Shown one piece after another: positions 10,930-20,417 of a stretch of DNA of 64,000 nt. How positions within the stretch are numbered: the first letter of the stretch is position 1; every line of letters starts with the position of its first letter. Below the pieces are notes generated by a model that was not told where the DNA came from, did no database searches, and was given only the letters and a program-made list of their open reading frames with translations. Origin of the DNA: Pseudomonas sp. CC6-YY-74 (GTDB lineage: Bacteria > Pseudomonadota > Gammaproteobacteria > Pseudomonadales > Pseudomonadaceae); assembly GCF_002025205.1 (NCBI RefSeq), contig NZ_CP019947.1:999501-1063500 (forward strand), given 5' to 3'. A program made the position numbers and the translations under genes.

Positions 10930-10958
10930 AAAAACCGGGGCCTCGTGCCCCGGTTTTT
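10930..10958 (+). terminator. Rho-independent terminator of fadBA
   Basis: AAAAACCGGGGC and GCCCCGGTTTTT form a 12-bp perfect stem around loop CTCGT, starting 13 bases after the fadA stop codon. The T-run is part of the right arm. Confidence 0.92.
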
Positions 10959-10993
10959 GTTTGTCGACGGGAAAAAATTCAAGGAATTTAGCG

Positions 10994-11230
10994 ATGCAAT
11001 TACAGCCCGGCCTTTATCGCCACTACAAGGGACCCGAGTACCGCGTATTTGGCATAGCCCGGCATTCCGAGGAAGAGCAGCAAGTAGTGGTCTATCAGGC
11101 GCTATACGGCGAGTACGGCTTGTGGGTGCGCCCGCTGGAGATGTTTTGTGAACGCGTCGAAGTGGATGGCGAGTTGGTTCCACGCTTTACTCTAATTCAG
11201 GCCGAAACAAGTCTTTTCGACCGGATCTGA
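10994..11230 (+). CDS. DUF1653 family small protein
   Basis: A 78-residue cytosolic protein with the family pattern PGLYRHYKGPEYRVFGIARHSEEE followed, after a few residues, by VVYQALYGEYGLWVRPLEMF. DUF1653 is a compact beta-rich domain of unknown biochemical role. The ATG at 10994 is preceded by AAGGA at 8-base spacing. A longer open frame back to 10790 overlaps fadA and its terminator and is not the gene. It lies alone between the fadBA terminator and topA. Confidence 0.85.
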   Translation: MQLQPGLYRHYKGPEYRVFGIARHSEEEQQVVVYQALYGEYGLWVRPLEMFCERVEVDGELVPRFTLIQAETSLFDRI

Positions 11231-11254
11231 ACGCAGGTCGCGCTATTGCTGCGC

Positions 11255-11284
11255 TTGACCTCAGCCTGAGCGCCACTATATATA
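11255..11284 (+). promoter_or_regulatory. Likely sigma-70 promoter of topA
   Basis: TTGACC at 11255-11260 is followed by the alternating TATATATA tract at 11277-11284, which offers a -10 TATATA at a spacing of 16 or 18. The tract sits in a near-palindrome CCACTATATATAGCGG (11273-11288). The leader to the topA ATG would be about 200 bases. Confidence 0.45.
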
Positions 11285-11486
11285 GCGGTGCCGCGCTGGC
11301 CGGCTATTGAAAACCATGCGCTGGATCGTGCAGCGTTGAACGCGGTCGAAGCATGCCGCTCTACAGCATGTAAACTCCGCCTCTTCGGTTGAATTCACCT
11401 CGCCAGTTATTGATACGCACTATTTTCTACAGTCTGTATGGCGCCTCTCGCCTTTCATTTATCGAATTTCAGGAATTTTCCAATCC

Positions 11487-14096
11487 ATGGGCAAATCGCT
11501 GGTCATCGTGGAATCCCCGGCCAAGGCCAAGACCATCAACAAGTATCTGGGCGACCAGTACGTGGTGAAGTCGAGCATCGGCCACATTCGTGACCTGCCT
11601 ACCAGCGGTTCTGCAAGTGCTAACAAAGAACCGGTCAAGCGGGGCAAGGCGGCGGCTGGTGAAGTGCCGGCGTTGTCGCCCAAGGAAAAGGCCAAACGCC
11701 AACTGGTGGCGCGCATGGGGGTCGATCCCGAGCAGGGCTGGAAGGCCAAGTACGAAATCCTCCCGGGCAAGGAAAAGGTTGTCGAAGAACTGCGCCGATT
11801 GGCCAAGGATGCCGACACCATCTATCTCGCAACCGACTTGGATCGCGAGGGGGAAGCTATTGCCTGGCACCTGCGCGAATCAATTGGTGGCGACGACAGC
11901 CGCTACAAGCGCGTGGTATTCAACGAGATCACCAAGAAGGCCATTCAAGAGGCCTTTTCCAAACCGGGCGAGTTGGACATCAATCGGGTCAATGCCCAGC
12001 AAGCGCGGCGCTTCCTCGACCGTGTAGTGGGTTACATGGTTTCACCATTGCTGTGGGCCAAGATTGCGCGTGGTCTTTCGGCGGGCCGGGTGCAGTCGGT
12101 GGCAGTGAAGTTGGTGGTCGAGCGCGAGACCGAGATTCGCGCCTTCGTTCCTGAAGAATATTGGGACGTGCACGCCGATCTCGGCACGGCCAAGGGCGCC
12201 AATGTGCGCTTCGAGGTGGCCCGCGAAAACGGCGCTGCTTTCAAACCGCTGGACGAGACTCAAGCGATGGCCGCCCTGGCTACGCTCGAGGCCTCTAGCT
12301 ACAGCATTACCAAGCGTGAAGACAAACCGACCAGCAGCAAACCGTCGGCACCGTTCATCACCTCCACCCTGCAGCAGGCGGCGAGCAACCGTCTGGGCTT
12401 CGGGGTGAAGAAGACCATGATGATGGCCCAGCGTCTGTACGAGGCCGGTTACATAACTTACATGCGTACCGACTCGACCAACCTGTCGGCCGATGCCGTG
12501 AGCATGGTGCGTGACTTCATTGAGGGCGAGTTCGGCAAGAAATACTTGCCGGCCAACCCGATTGCCTACAGCAGCAAGGAAGGCGCGCAGGAGGCGCACG
12601 AGGCGATTCGTCCGTCTGATGTCAACCTCAAACCAACCCAGCTAAGCAAAATGGAGCGTGACGCCGAGCGCCTGTACGAGCTGATCTGGCGCCAGTTCGT
12701 GGCATGCCAGATGCCGCCTGCCGAGTACCTGTCGACTACCGTGACCGTCACCGCCGCGCAGTTTGAATTGCGCGCCAAGGGCCGCATTCTCAAGTTCGAC
12801 GGTTACACCCGGGTATTGCCACAAATGAGCAAGCCGGGCGACGACGATGTCTTGCCGGACATGGCCAAGGGCGATGCGATCAAACTGATAAAGCTCGATC
12901 CGAGTCAGCATTTCACCAAGCCGCCGGCACGTTATTCAGAAGCCAGCCTGGTCAAGGAGATGGAGAAGCGCGGTATCGGTCGTCCGTCGACCTATGCGGC
13001 AATCATCTCGACCATTCAGGATCGCGGCTATGTCGCACTGCACAACCGGCGCTTCTATTCGGAAAAGATGGGCGACATCGTTACCGGACGTCTGAGCGAA
13101 AGTTTCTCCAACCTGATGGACTACGGCTTTACTGCCGGCATGGAAGAGAACCTGGATGATGTGGCCCAGGGCGAGCGCGAGTGGAAGCATGTGCTCGACG
13201 AGTTCTATGGCGACTTCAAGAAGAAGCTCGAAGTGGCCGAGGCCAGCGACAGTGGCATGCGTGCCAACTTGCCGACGCCGACCGATATCCCATGCCGTGA
13301 GTGCGGTCGGCCGATGATGATACGGACTGCCTCCACCGGAGTTTTCCTCGGTTGTTCCGGGTATGCGTTGCCGCCGAAAGAGCGCTGCAAATCGACCATC
13401 AATCTGGTGCCTGGCGATGAAGTCGCCGCGGACGATGAGGGCGAGTCGGAGTCGCTGGTGCTGCTCGGCAAGCATCGCTGCGACAAGTGCGGCACCGCCA
13501 TGGATGCCTATCTGCTCGACGAGACGCGCAAGCTGCATATCTGTGGCAACAACCCGGATTGCACGGGCTACGAGATCGAACAGGGTCAATACCGGATCAA
13601 GGGTTACGAAGGCCCAAGCCTGGAGTGCGACAAGTGCGGCAGCCAGATGCAGCTGAAGACCGGGCGTTTCGGCAAGTTCTTCGGTTGCACCAACACTGAG
13701 TGCAAGAACACCCGCAAACTGCTGAAAAGCGGTGAAGCCGCTCCGCCGAAGATGGACCCGGTGAAGATGCCGGAGCTCAAGTGCGAGAAGGTCAATGACA
13801 CCTATATCTTGCGCGACGGCGCCGCGGGTTTGTTCCTGGCGGCCAGTCAGTTCCCGAAAAATCGCGAGACCCGTGCGCCGCTGGTGCTGGAACTGATCCC
13901 GCACAAGGCCGAAATCGACCCGAAGTATCACTTCCTCTGTGATGCGCCGAAGAAAGACCCTGAAGGTCGCGCTGCGGTTATTCGCTTCAGTCGCAAGACT
14001 AAAGAGCAGTACGTGCAGACTGAGGTCGATGGCAAGCCTACTGGCTGGCGTGCCTTCTATGATGGCGGCAAGTGGAAGGTCGAAGAGAAGGGATGA
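11487..14096 (+). CDS. topA: DNA topoisomerase I (type IA)
   Basis: An 869-residue enzyme that relaxes negative supercoils through a 5'-phosphotyrosine link. The TOPRIM domain starts [16 protein letters not shown] and includes the acidic [14 protein letters not shown]. The active tyrosine lies in [10 protein letters not shown] near residue 323. After the core come three C-terminal four-cysteine zinc modules, at about residues 600-660 (CRECGRPM), 665-705 (CDKCGTAM) and 712-750 (CDKCGSQM), then a basic tail. The length is typical of Pseudomonas TopA. An insertion near residues 30-50 ([20 protein letters not shown]) is also a gammaproteobacterial trait. Confidence 0.97.
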   Translation: MGKSLVIVESPAKAKTINKYLGDQYVVKSSIGHIRDLPTSGSASANKEPVKRGKAAAGEVPALSPKEKAKRQLVARMGVDPEQGWKAKYEILPGKEKVVEELRRLAKDADTIYLATDLDREGEAIAWHLRESIGGDDSRYKRVVFNEITKKAIQEAFSKPGELDINRVNAQQARRFLDRVVGYMVSPLLWAKIARGLSAGRVQSVAVKLVVERETEIRAFVPEEYWDVHADLGTAKGANVRFEVARENGAAFKPLDETQAMAALATLEASSYSITKREDKPTSSKPSAPFITSTLQQAASNRLGFGVKKTMMMAQRLYEAGYITYMRTDSTNLSADAVSMVRDFIEGEFGKKYLPANPIAYSSKEGAQEAHEAIRPSDVNLKPTQLSKMERDAERLYELIWRQFVACQMPPAEYLSTTVTVTAAQFELRAKGRILKFDGYTRVLPQMSKPGDDDVLPDMAKGDAIKLIKLDPSQHFTKPPARYSEASLVKEMEKRGIGRPSTYAAIISTIQDRGYVALHNRRFYSEKMGDIVTGRLSESFSNLMDYGFTAGMEENLDDVAQGEREWKHVLDEFYGDFKKKLEVAEASDSGMRANLPTPTDIPCRECGRPMMIRTASTGVFLGCSGYALPPKERCKSTINLVPGDEVAADDEGESESLVLLGKHRCDKCGTAMDAYLLDETRKLHICGNNPDCTGYEIEQGQYRIKGYEGPSLECDKCGSQMQLKTGRFGKFFGCTNTECKNTRKLLKSGEAAPPKMDPVKMPELKCEKVNDTYILRDGAAGLFLAASQFPKNRETRAPLVLELIPHKAEIDPKYHFLCDAPKKDPEGRAAVIRFSRKTKEQYVQTEVDGKPTGWRAFYDGGKWKVEEKG

Positions 14097-14172
14097 TCGG
14101 GACAAGGTGCGCGTCTGCAGTCAGCAGGCGCGCGTATAGTGGCTTGATCGGTCCGTAGTGGAGGGCGCCTTG

Positions 14173-14691
14173 ATGGCCCATGAACTGTACACCCGTACCA
14201 ACCAGAAGCTCTTCTATGCCGGTCTGTCGCTGGAGTCCTGGCGCGCTGCGCAAGAGGGGCGAGCAGTCAATTCTTTGGCCCTGATACAAGCTGGGCGTGA
14301 GGCTGCGCTATTCCATCTCTATGGGGCGCTGCTGGGTCTGTGTCACGAGATTGCCGGTTACTATCGCTTGCCTGAAAGTAATGCAGCACGGGCCGAGCAG
14401 TTGCTGGACAAGGCACTGCTGGATGCTGCTCCCAGTCCTGAGTTGGCCGAGCTTATCGAGTTGGCGCAGCAGCCGGAAACCTGGCTGGCTCAGCTGCTGA
14501 AGGCTTATGGCGAACTGTTTCAGCCGCCGCAGGCGGCGAAAAAGGTCAAGGTCGACCCGCGCACTCCCTTGATCGTGGCGGTTAGCCTGGATCAGGAGGA
14601 GCCGCCACTGGCGCGTGAAACGCTGGAGGTTTGGCGACAGGAGTTGCAGGGGTTGGCCAAGCGCTTTCGCGAGTCGTTGAGTGAGTGGTGA
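14173..14691 (+). CDS. Conserved hypothetical protein (probably DUF6586)
   Basis: A 172-residue protein of predicted helical bundle type, without membrane segments. It starts MAHELYTRTNQKLFYAGLSLESW and has a mid-region KVDPRTPLIV. I recognise it as a Pseudomonas conserved hypothetical after topA, probably the family labelled DUF6586. The ATG at 14173 is preferred over the in-frame GTG at 14158. No function can be assigned. Confidence 0.75.
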   Translation: MAHELYTRTNQKLFYAGLSLESWRAAQEGRAVNSLALIQAGREAALFHLYGALLGLCHEIAGYYRLPESNAARAEQLLDKALLDAAPSPELAELIELAQQPETWLAQLLKAYGELFQPPQAAKKVKVDPRTPLIVAVSLDQEEPPLARETLEVWRQELQGLAKRFRESLSEW

Positions 14692-14732
14692 GTCGAGTTT
14701 GGATAAGCGGTCTAGGGTGAGCCTTGGGCGAC

Positions 14733-14741
14733 TGTTATAAT
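14733..14741 (+). promoter_or_regulatory. Extended -10 promoter for the small gene at 14769
   Basis: TGTTATAAT is a perfect extended -10 box (TGn-TATAAT) with no good -35. Transcription would start near 14748, about 20 bases before the ATG. Confidence 0.5.
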
Positions 14742-14768
14742 ACCGGCCTTTCGTGGAGAGCCAGCCCT

Positions 14769-15002
14769 ATGCCTACATCCTACCTTGAGATCGTCGAGTT
14801 GCCCGATGGGCGCATTGCACTGCGTCGTGCAGAAGACGAAGAAACCTTGGTGGTGCTGGATTTTTCTGCTGATGCCAAGGAATTCCTCCAGGGTCAGCAC
14901 ATCGAGGTAGCCAAGGCTATGCTCAGTGTCGGCGTGCAAATGGCGGGGAAATTGGCTGAAGGTGATTTTGACCACGCACAAGGCCCGCGTGTGCTGCACT
15001 GA
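14769..15002 (+). CDS. Small conserved hypothetical protein
   Basis: A 77-residue acidic cytosolic protein, MPTSYLEIVELPDGRIALRR..., which ends FDHAQGPRVLH. It begins with a predicted beta-hairpin and closes with a helix (HIEVAKAMLSVGVQMAGKLAEG). It matches in position and size the conserved hypothetical found between the topA cluster and sulA in P. aeruginosa. The ribosome site is GGAGAG, 9 bases before the ATG. The function is unknown. It is convergent with sulA. Confidence 0.75.
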   Translation: MPTSYLEIVELPDGRIALRRAEDEETLVVLDFSADAKEFLQGQHIEVAKAMLSVGVQMAGKLAEGDFDHAQGPRVLH

Positions 15003-15127
15003 TTGCGGGTGGGTTGTCTCGACGCTGATAGTGCTTTCAGCAGCTGGTTCTAGGTGTTGTGGCTGGTCCATGTGCCTGGTTGATGGTGTCGTCTCATGCA
15101 CAGTCCTTGTGCCATTGCCCGCGAATT

Positions 15128-15601
15128 TTACCCCAGACTGATGTTGAGGCTTTGCGCCTTGCCCTGTCGTGCGGCCTGCTCCAGTTGCTCCCGAGCATAC
15201 TGTTCAAGAGGGTGAAGCCAGCTGACGACTGTATGGCTACGGCCCAGCTTCAGTGCCTCCTGTGCCAGTTGCAAGGCACTTTGTTTGCCCCTTGGATGAA
15301 GTAACAGAATGCGCTCGCGGTTGAGGCCGGCTTCGCGCAGCCAGGTTTGCGTCAGGCTGCTGTGCGGGGCAATCAGGCTCAGCCAGCGCGCATCTTTGTT
15401 CTGGCTCAGCTCGCGGAGAATTGGCGCGAGCAGGTTCAGGCAGTGACCTGCAGTACCTCGTAGCGACATTTCACTGAAGGCTTCGGGGTTCTCCTGCCAG
15501 GGTGACGCCACAATCTGATTCAGCCGTGGCGTCACTGCTGAAGCCATCAGCCCCTCGAATAGTGGTAACTGTGTACGCTTTAGTGACTGTGGGGACTGCA
15601 T
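15128..15601 (-). CDS. sulA: SOS cell division inhibitor SulA
   Basis: A 157-residue RecA-fold-like protein that binds FtsZ and blocks Z-ring assembly during the SOS response. Recognisable parts are WLSLIAPHSSLTQTWLREAGLN and LLHPRGKQSALQLAQEALKLG, then the HTVVSWL segment. The ATG at 15601 has AGGAGG seven bases upstream; a longer frame to 15658 lacks a ribosome site. It lies 276 bases downstream of lexA in the same direction. I found no CTG-N10-CAG box in that gap, so it is probably transcribed from the lexA promoter. Confidence 0.88.
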   Translation of the reverse strand: MQSPQSLKRTQLPLFEGLMASAVTPRLNQIVASPWQENPEAFSEMSLRGTAGHCLNLLAPILRELSQNKDARWLSLIAPHSSLTQTWLREAGLNRERILLLHPRGKQSALQLAQEALKLGRSHTVVSWLHPLEQYAREQLEQAARQGKAQSLNISLG

Positions 15602-15877
15602 AGAACCTCCTCTGGCAGGCGGTGGGAAACTACCTGCGGTTTGCCCTCTTGGTGTCAAAGCTAGGGGCGTTTAAAGCGGCCTCACAGCCATTGCGTGACC
15701 CGCCTGAACGAAACCTGAGTGGCTGAGTGAAGCGAGGCAGGTGCACGTTTAGCGAGGGAAGTAGCTCTTTTGACCTGCTGTGGTTGCACTGCCTTCGACT
15801 ATTGCTTGGCTCCACTGCGTGTGTCCATCTTGGTCAGTCGTGGGTGATCACTGCCGGGTTCAGGTTGCTGGAGTCTG

Positions 15878-16486
15878 TTAACGACGGATAACACCGACAC
15901 TTAAACCTTCGATAATTAGCTCCTGCTCTTCCAGATTTACTTCAATGGGGGCGAACTCGGAATTTTCGGCAATCAGCCAGACCTTGTTGCCTTCGCGCTT
16001 GAAGCGCTTGACCGTCACTTCGTCATCGATGCGGGCTACCACTATTTGCCCGTTGTGCACTTCGCGGGTGGTGTGCACGGCGAGCAGGTCCCCGTCGATA
16101 ATACCAATGTCCTTCATGCTCATGCCGCGCACGCGTAGCAGGTAGTCGGCCTTGGGGTGGAAAAACTCGGGGTTTATCCGGCATGAGTCTTCAATATTCT
16201 GCTGCGCTAGAATGGGTGCGCCGGCGGCGACGCGGCCGATCACGGGTAAGCCCTCTTCCGCGTTGTTAGGTTCGTAGCCAGGGATGCGAATGCCACGTGA
16301 GGCGCCGGGGGTCATTTCGATGGCCCCTTTGCGGGCCAGGGCCTTGAGGTGTTCCTCTGCGGCATTGGGTGACTTGAAACCAAGTGCCTGAGCGATTTCC
16401 GCACGGGTTGGCGGATAGCCGTTGTCGTCAAGGCAGTGCTTGATGAAGGCGAGAATTTCAGCTTGGCGTGGCGTCAGTTTCAGCAT
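15878..16486 (-). CDS. lexA: LexA repressor of the SOS regulon
   Basis: A 202-residue repressor. Residues 1-65 form the winged-helix DNA-binding domain ([16 protein letters not shown]). The self-cleavage site is the Ala88-Gly89 bond in GRVAAGAP. The serine-lysine dyad is S123 (RVRGMSMKD) and K160 (VTVKRF). RecA filaments on single-stranded DNA trigger cleavage and derepression. Two LexA boxes sit directly upstream, showing autoregulation. sulA follows in the same direction and psrA is divergent. Confidence 0.97.
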   Translation of the reverse strand: MLKLTPRQAEILAFIKHCLDDNGYPPTRAEIAQALGFKSPNAAEEHLKALARKGAIEMTPGASRGIRIPGYEPNNAEEGLPVIGRVAAGAPILAQQNIEDSCRINPEFFHPKADYLLRVRGMSMKDIGIIDGDLLAVHTTREVHNGQIVVARIDDEVTVKRFKREGNKVWLIAENSEFAPIEVNLEEQELIIEGLSVGVIRR

Positions 16487-16494
16487 GTTGGACT

Positions 16495-16510
16495 CTGTCT
16501 TTTTATACAG
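16495..16510 (-). promoter_or_regulatory. LexA box 2 (start-proximal)
   Basis: On the minus strand the site reads CTGTATAAAAAGACAG, a CTG-N10-CAG match with the AT-rich left half expected of a LexA operator. It ends eight bases before the lexA start codon, so it overlaps the ribosome-binding region of the leader. Confidence 0.88.
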
Positions 16511-16513
16511 TGA

Positions 16514-16529
16514 CTGGGATTATATACAG
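16514..16529 (-). promoter_or_regulatory. LexA box 1 (start-distal)
   Basis: On the minus strand the site reads CTGTATATAATCCCAG, CTG-N10-CAG. It contains TATAAT and so may also be the lexA -10 region. It is three bases from box 2, giving a centre-to-centre distance of 19 bases, close to two helical turns, which suits cooperative LexA binding. Confidence 0.88.
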
Positions 16530-16685
16530 TGATCGAGGGTTGGCAATCCTCCATTTTTCTTCTTGGCTTAAATGCGCTGCTTGTTGTTTGATCCGCTCTG
16601 CGGGTTACTTGCTGAACTGACGAGCACATCAGCTGTTGTTTGCTGCTGATCCATGACTGTCCGGCCATATAATGGCTTGCGTGAC

Positions 16686-16715
16686 TTGACAAGATGGTGG
16701 GTCGAAACGTATGTT
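16686..16715 (+). promoter_or_regulatory. psrA promoter
   Basis: TTGACA at 16686-16691 is a perfect -35, with TATGTT at 16710-16715 as -10 (spacing 18). The -10 lies inside the PsrA palindromes, as expected for an autorepressed gene. Confidence 0.6.
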
Positions 16716-16730
16716 TCAAACAAGTGTTTG
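16704..16730 (+). promoter_or_regulatory. Two overlapping PsrA operators
   Basis: GAAAC-GTAT-GTTTC at 16704-16717 and CAAAC-AAGT-GTTTG at 16717-16730 are both perfect palindromes of the published PsrA type and share base 16717. They cover the -10 of the psrA promoter and end 14 bases before the ATG. Centres are 13 bases apart. This shows autoregulation by PsrA; that both sites are occupied together is inference. Confidence 0.85.
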
Positions 16731-16744
16731 TCAGGTAGGTAGTC

Positions 16745-17452
16745 ATGGCTCAGTCGGAAACCGTTGAACGCATTCTCGATGCAGCGGAGCAGTTGTTCGC
16801 AGAAAAAGGTTTCGCGGAAACTTCATTACGGCTGATCACCAGCAAGGCTGGAGTCAACCTGGCAGCGGTGAACTATCATTTTGGTTCCAAAAAAGCGCTG
16901 ATCCAGGCCGTGTTCTCGCGCTTTCTCGGTCCTTTCTGCAGCAGCCTCGAGCGCGAGCTGGACCGTCGCCAGGCCAAGCAGGAAGTGAAGGTCAGTCTTG
17001 AGGAATTACTCGAGTTGTTGGTGGATCAGGCGCTGGCCGTGAAACCGCGTAGTGGCAACGACTTGTCGATATTCATGCGTCTGTTGGGTTTGGCCTTCAG
17101 CCAGAGCCAGGGCCACCTGCGCAAATATCTGGAAGAGGTGTATGGCAAAGTCTTCCGCCATTACATGCTCCTGGTGCATGAAGCCGCACCGCGTCTCCCT
17201 CCGCTTGAGTTGTTCTGGCGCGTGCATTTCATGCTCGGCGCTGCGGCATTCAGCATGTCCGGGATCAAGGCATTGCGCGCCATGGCCGAGACCGACTTCG
17301 GGGTGAGCACCTCGATCGAGCAGGTCATGCGCATGATGGTGCCATTCCTGGCGGCTGGCATGCGTTCGGAAAGCGGTGTGAGCGATGAGGTGCTGGCCGC
17401 CGCTCAACTCAAGCCGCGCGTCAAGAGCGCTGGCCTACCCGCCAAGGTTTGA
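16745..17452 (+). CDS. psrA: TetR-family transcriptional regulator PsrA
   Basis: A 235-residue regulator. The N-terminal helix-turn-helix (ERILDAAEQLFAEKGFAETSLRLI, then NYHFGSKKALI) is typical of the TetR family, and the C-terminal domain binds ligand. In pseudomonads PsrA senses long-chain acyl compounds, represses itself and fadBA, and activates rpoS. The operator sequences upstream and at fadBA support this identity rather than another TetR protein. It is divergent from lexA. Confidence 0.93.
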   Translation: MAQSETVERILDAAEQLFAEKGFAETSLRLITSKAGVNLAAVNYHFGSKKALIQAVFSRFLGPFCSSLERELDRRQAKQEVKVSLEELLELLVDQALAVKPRSGNDLSIFMRLLGLAFSQSQGHLRKYLEEVYGKVFRHYMLLVHEAAPRLPPLELFWRVHFMLGAAAFSMSGIKALRAMAETDFGVSTSIEQVMRMMVPFLAAGMRSESGVSDEVLAAAQLKPRVKSAGLPAKV

Positions 17453-17500
17453 TGTCGCGCTTGTGGGCTTGGCCAGCCCGATCCGCTAAGCTAGTCGCCC

Positions 17501-18022
17501 ATGCGCGACCTCGACTTTCTACATCTCTCTCTCGCTGATCAGTGCCTGTACGGTTTTGCCGACGGGCAGTTGATATTGCGCCTGCCTGTGTCTACCGCCC
17601 TCAATGGTCCGGGCGAGCTGAATGGCTCCGGCTGCACGCCGCGTGGGTTGCATCGAGTGCGGGCGAAGATCGGCGAAGGCTTGCCGCTGAGGGCGGTATT
17701 GCGAGGCCGTCGCTGGACGGGCGAGGTCTGGTCGCCGGCTCTGGCTGCGCAATTCCCCGGGCGCGACTGGATTCTCACGCGGATCATCTGGCTCAGTGGT
17801 TGTGAGGTGGGGCGCAATCGACTAGGGGAGGTCGATACCTTCCGCCGCTATATCTATTTACACGGCACGCCGGACACTGAGCCCATGGGCGTGCCGCGCT
17901 CCCACGGTTGTGTGCGGCTCCGCAATGCCGATCTGCTGTCGCTGTTCCCGCTCGTCCCTGTGCAATGTGCCGTGCGCATCGATGAGGCGGCCTGTCCGCT
18001 CTGGGCAGCGGCGTCACTTTAG
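17501..18022 (+). CDS. L,D-transpeptidase (YkuD domain) without evident signal peptide
   Basis: A 173-residue protein with the YkuD catalytic pattern HGTPDTEPMGVPRSHGCVRLRN, in which Cys137 is the nucleophile and the preceding histidine its partner. The N-terminus (MRDLDFLHLSLADQCLYGF) carries no hydrophobic leader, although family members that make 3-3 peptidoglycan crosslinks or attach proteins act in the periplasm. It lies between psrA and nagZ, ending 13 bases before nagZ, and so is probably in an operon with a peptidoglycan recycling enzyme. The catalytic class is secure; location and substrate are not. Confidence 0.85.
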   Translation: MRDLDFLHLSLADQCLYGFADGQLILRLPVSTALNGPGELNGSGCTPRGLHRVRAKIGEGLPLRAVLRGRRWTGEVWSPALAAQFPGRDWILTRIIWLSGCEVGRNRLGEVDTFRRYIYLHGTPDTEPMGVPRSHGCVRLRNADLLSLFPLVPVQCAVRIDEAACPLWAAASL

Positions 18023-18035
18023 TTAAGGATTATTT

Positions 18036-19794
<1,759 letters not shown>

Positions 19795-19811
19795 GTATTT
19801 TGGCTGTGAAC

Positions 19812-19839
19812 AAAAGGGTCGCTATCGCGGCCCTTTTTT
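19812..19839 (+). terminator. Rho-independent terminator after mtnP
   Basis: AAAAGGGTCGC pairs with GCGGCCCTTTT (one G-U pair) around TATC, followed by more T residues. It closes the nagZ-mtnP operon and faces csiV. Confidence 0.85.
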
Positions 19840-19867
19840 TGTGCAGGCAAGACGCCATGGGTACCGT

Positions 19868-20407
19868 TTAAAGCGGGTTGATGCGCACCAGCAGGCCGAG
19901 GCTGCCGTGATCGAGGTAGGTCAGTTCGCCGCTTTGCAGGCGCACGCTGTGCTTGATCAGTTCGCTGCTGCTAAGCAGGCCGCTGTCATCGAAGCGGTTG
20001 ACCCACAGCTTGGCGTCCAGGTCGATGAGGCGATCCTGCTTGAGATTCAGGGTGCCTTCTACCGGGAAATGCCCGAATTGTTCAGTGCCTGTGCTCAGCG
20101 CCACGCTGGCGGGGCTGGTGCCGATGCTCTGCGCCCAGGCTTTGTGCAGTAGCACGTTATAGCCGTTCGCCGGGGTGAGTTTGCCCGCTTCATTATTCAG
20201 CGAGGTGGCGCGCTCCTGGTTGGGGTCGATTGGCAATGCGCCTTGTGCCCAATCGTCGGGGGCGGGGCGCGCGGCGGCTAGTTGCTGCGTTGTTTGCCGG
20301 AAGACGATGACTTCAACCTGATACATGGTCTCGGCCAAGGCGGCAGTGCTGCTCAGTAGCGAGAACAGGATAAGCGGCAGCAAAGCCAGGGTGCGGAGTG
20401 CGCGCAT
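19868..20407 (-). CDS. CsiV family periplasmic protein
   Basis: A 179-residue exported protein. Its signal peptide (MRALRTLALLPLILFSLLSSTAALA) is cleaved after ALA; the mature part begins ETMYQVEVIVFRQ, typical of the CsiV family. In Vibrio cholerae CsiV binds peptidoglycan and supports PBP1A activity. In pseudomonads the function is not established. It starts 10 bases after the mfd stop, so the two are probably cotranscribed. Confidence 0.82.
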   Translation of the reverse strand: MRALRTLALLPLILFSLLSSTAALAETMYQVEVIVFRQTTQQLAAARPAPDDWAQGALPIDPNQERATSLNNEAGKLTPANGYNVLLHKAWAQSIGTSPASVALSTGTEQFGHFPVEGTLNLKQDRLIDLDAKLWVNRFDDSGLLSSSELIKHSVRLQSGELTYLDHGSLGLLVRINPL

Positions 20408-20417
20408 GGGTCAGTCC

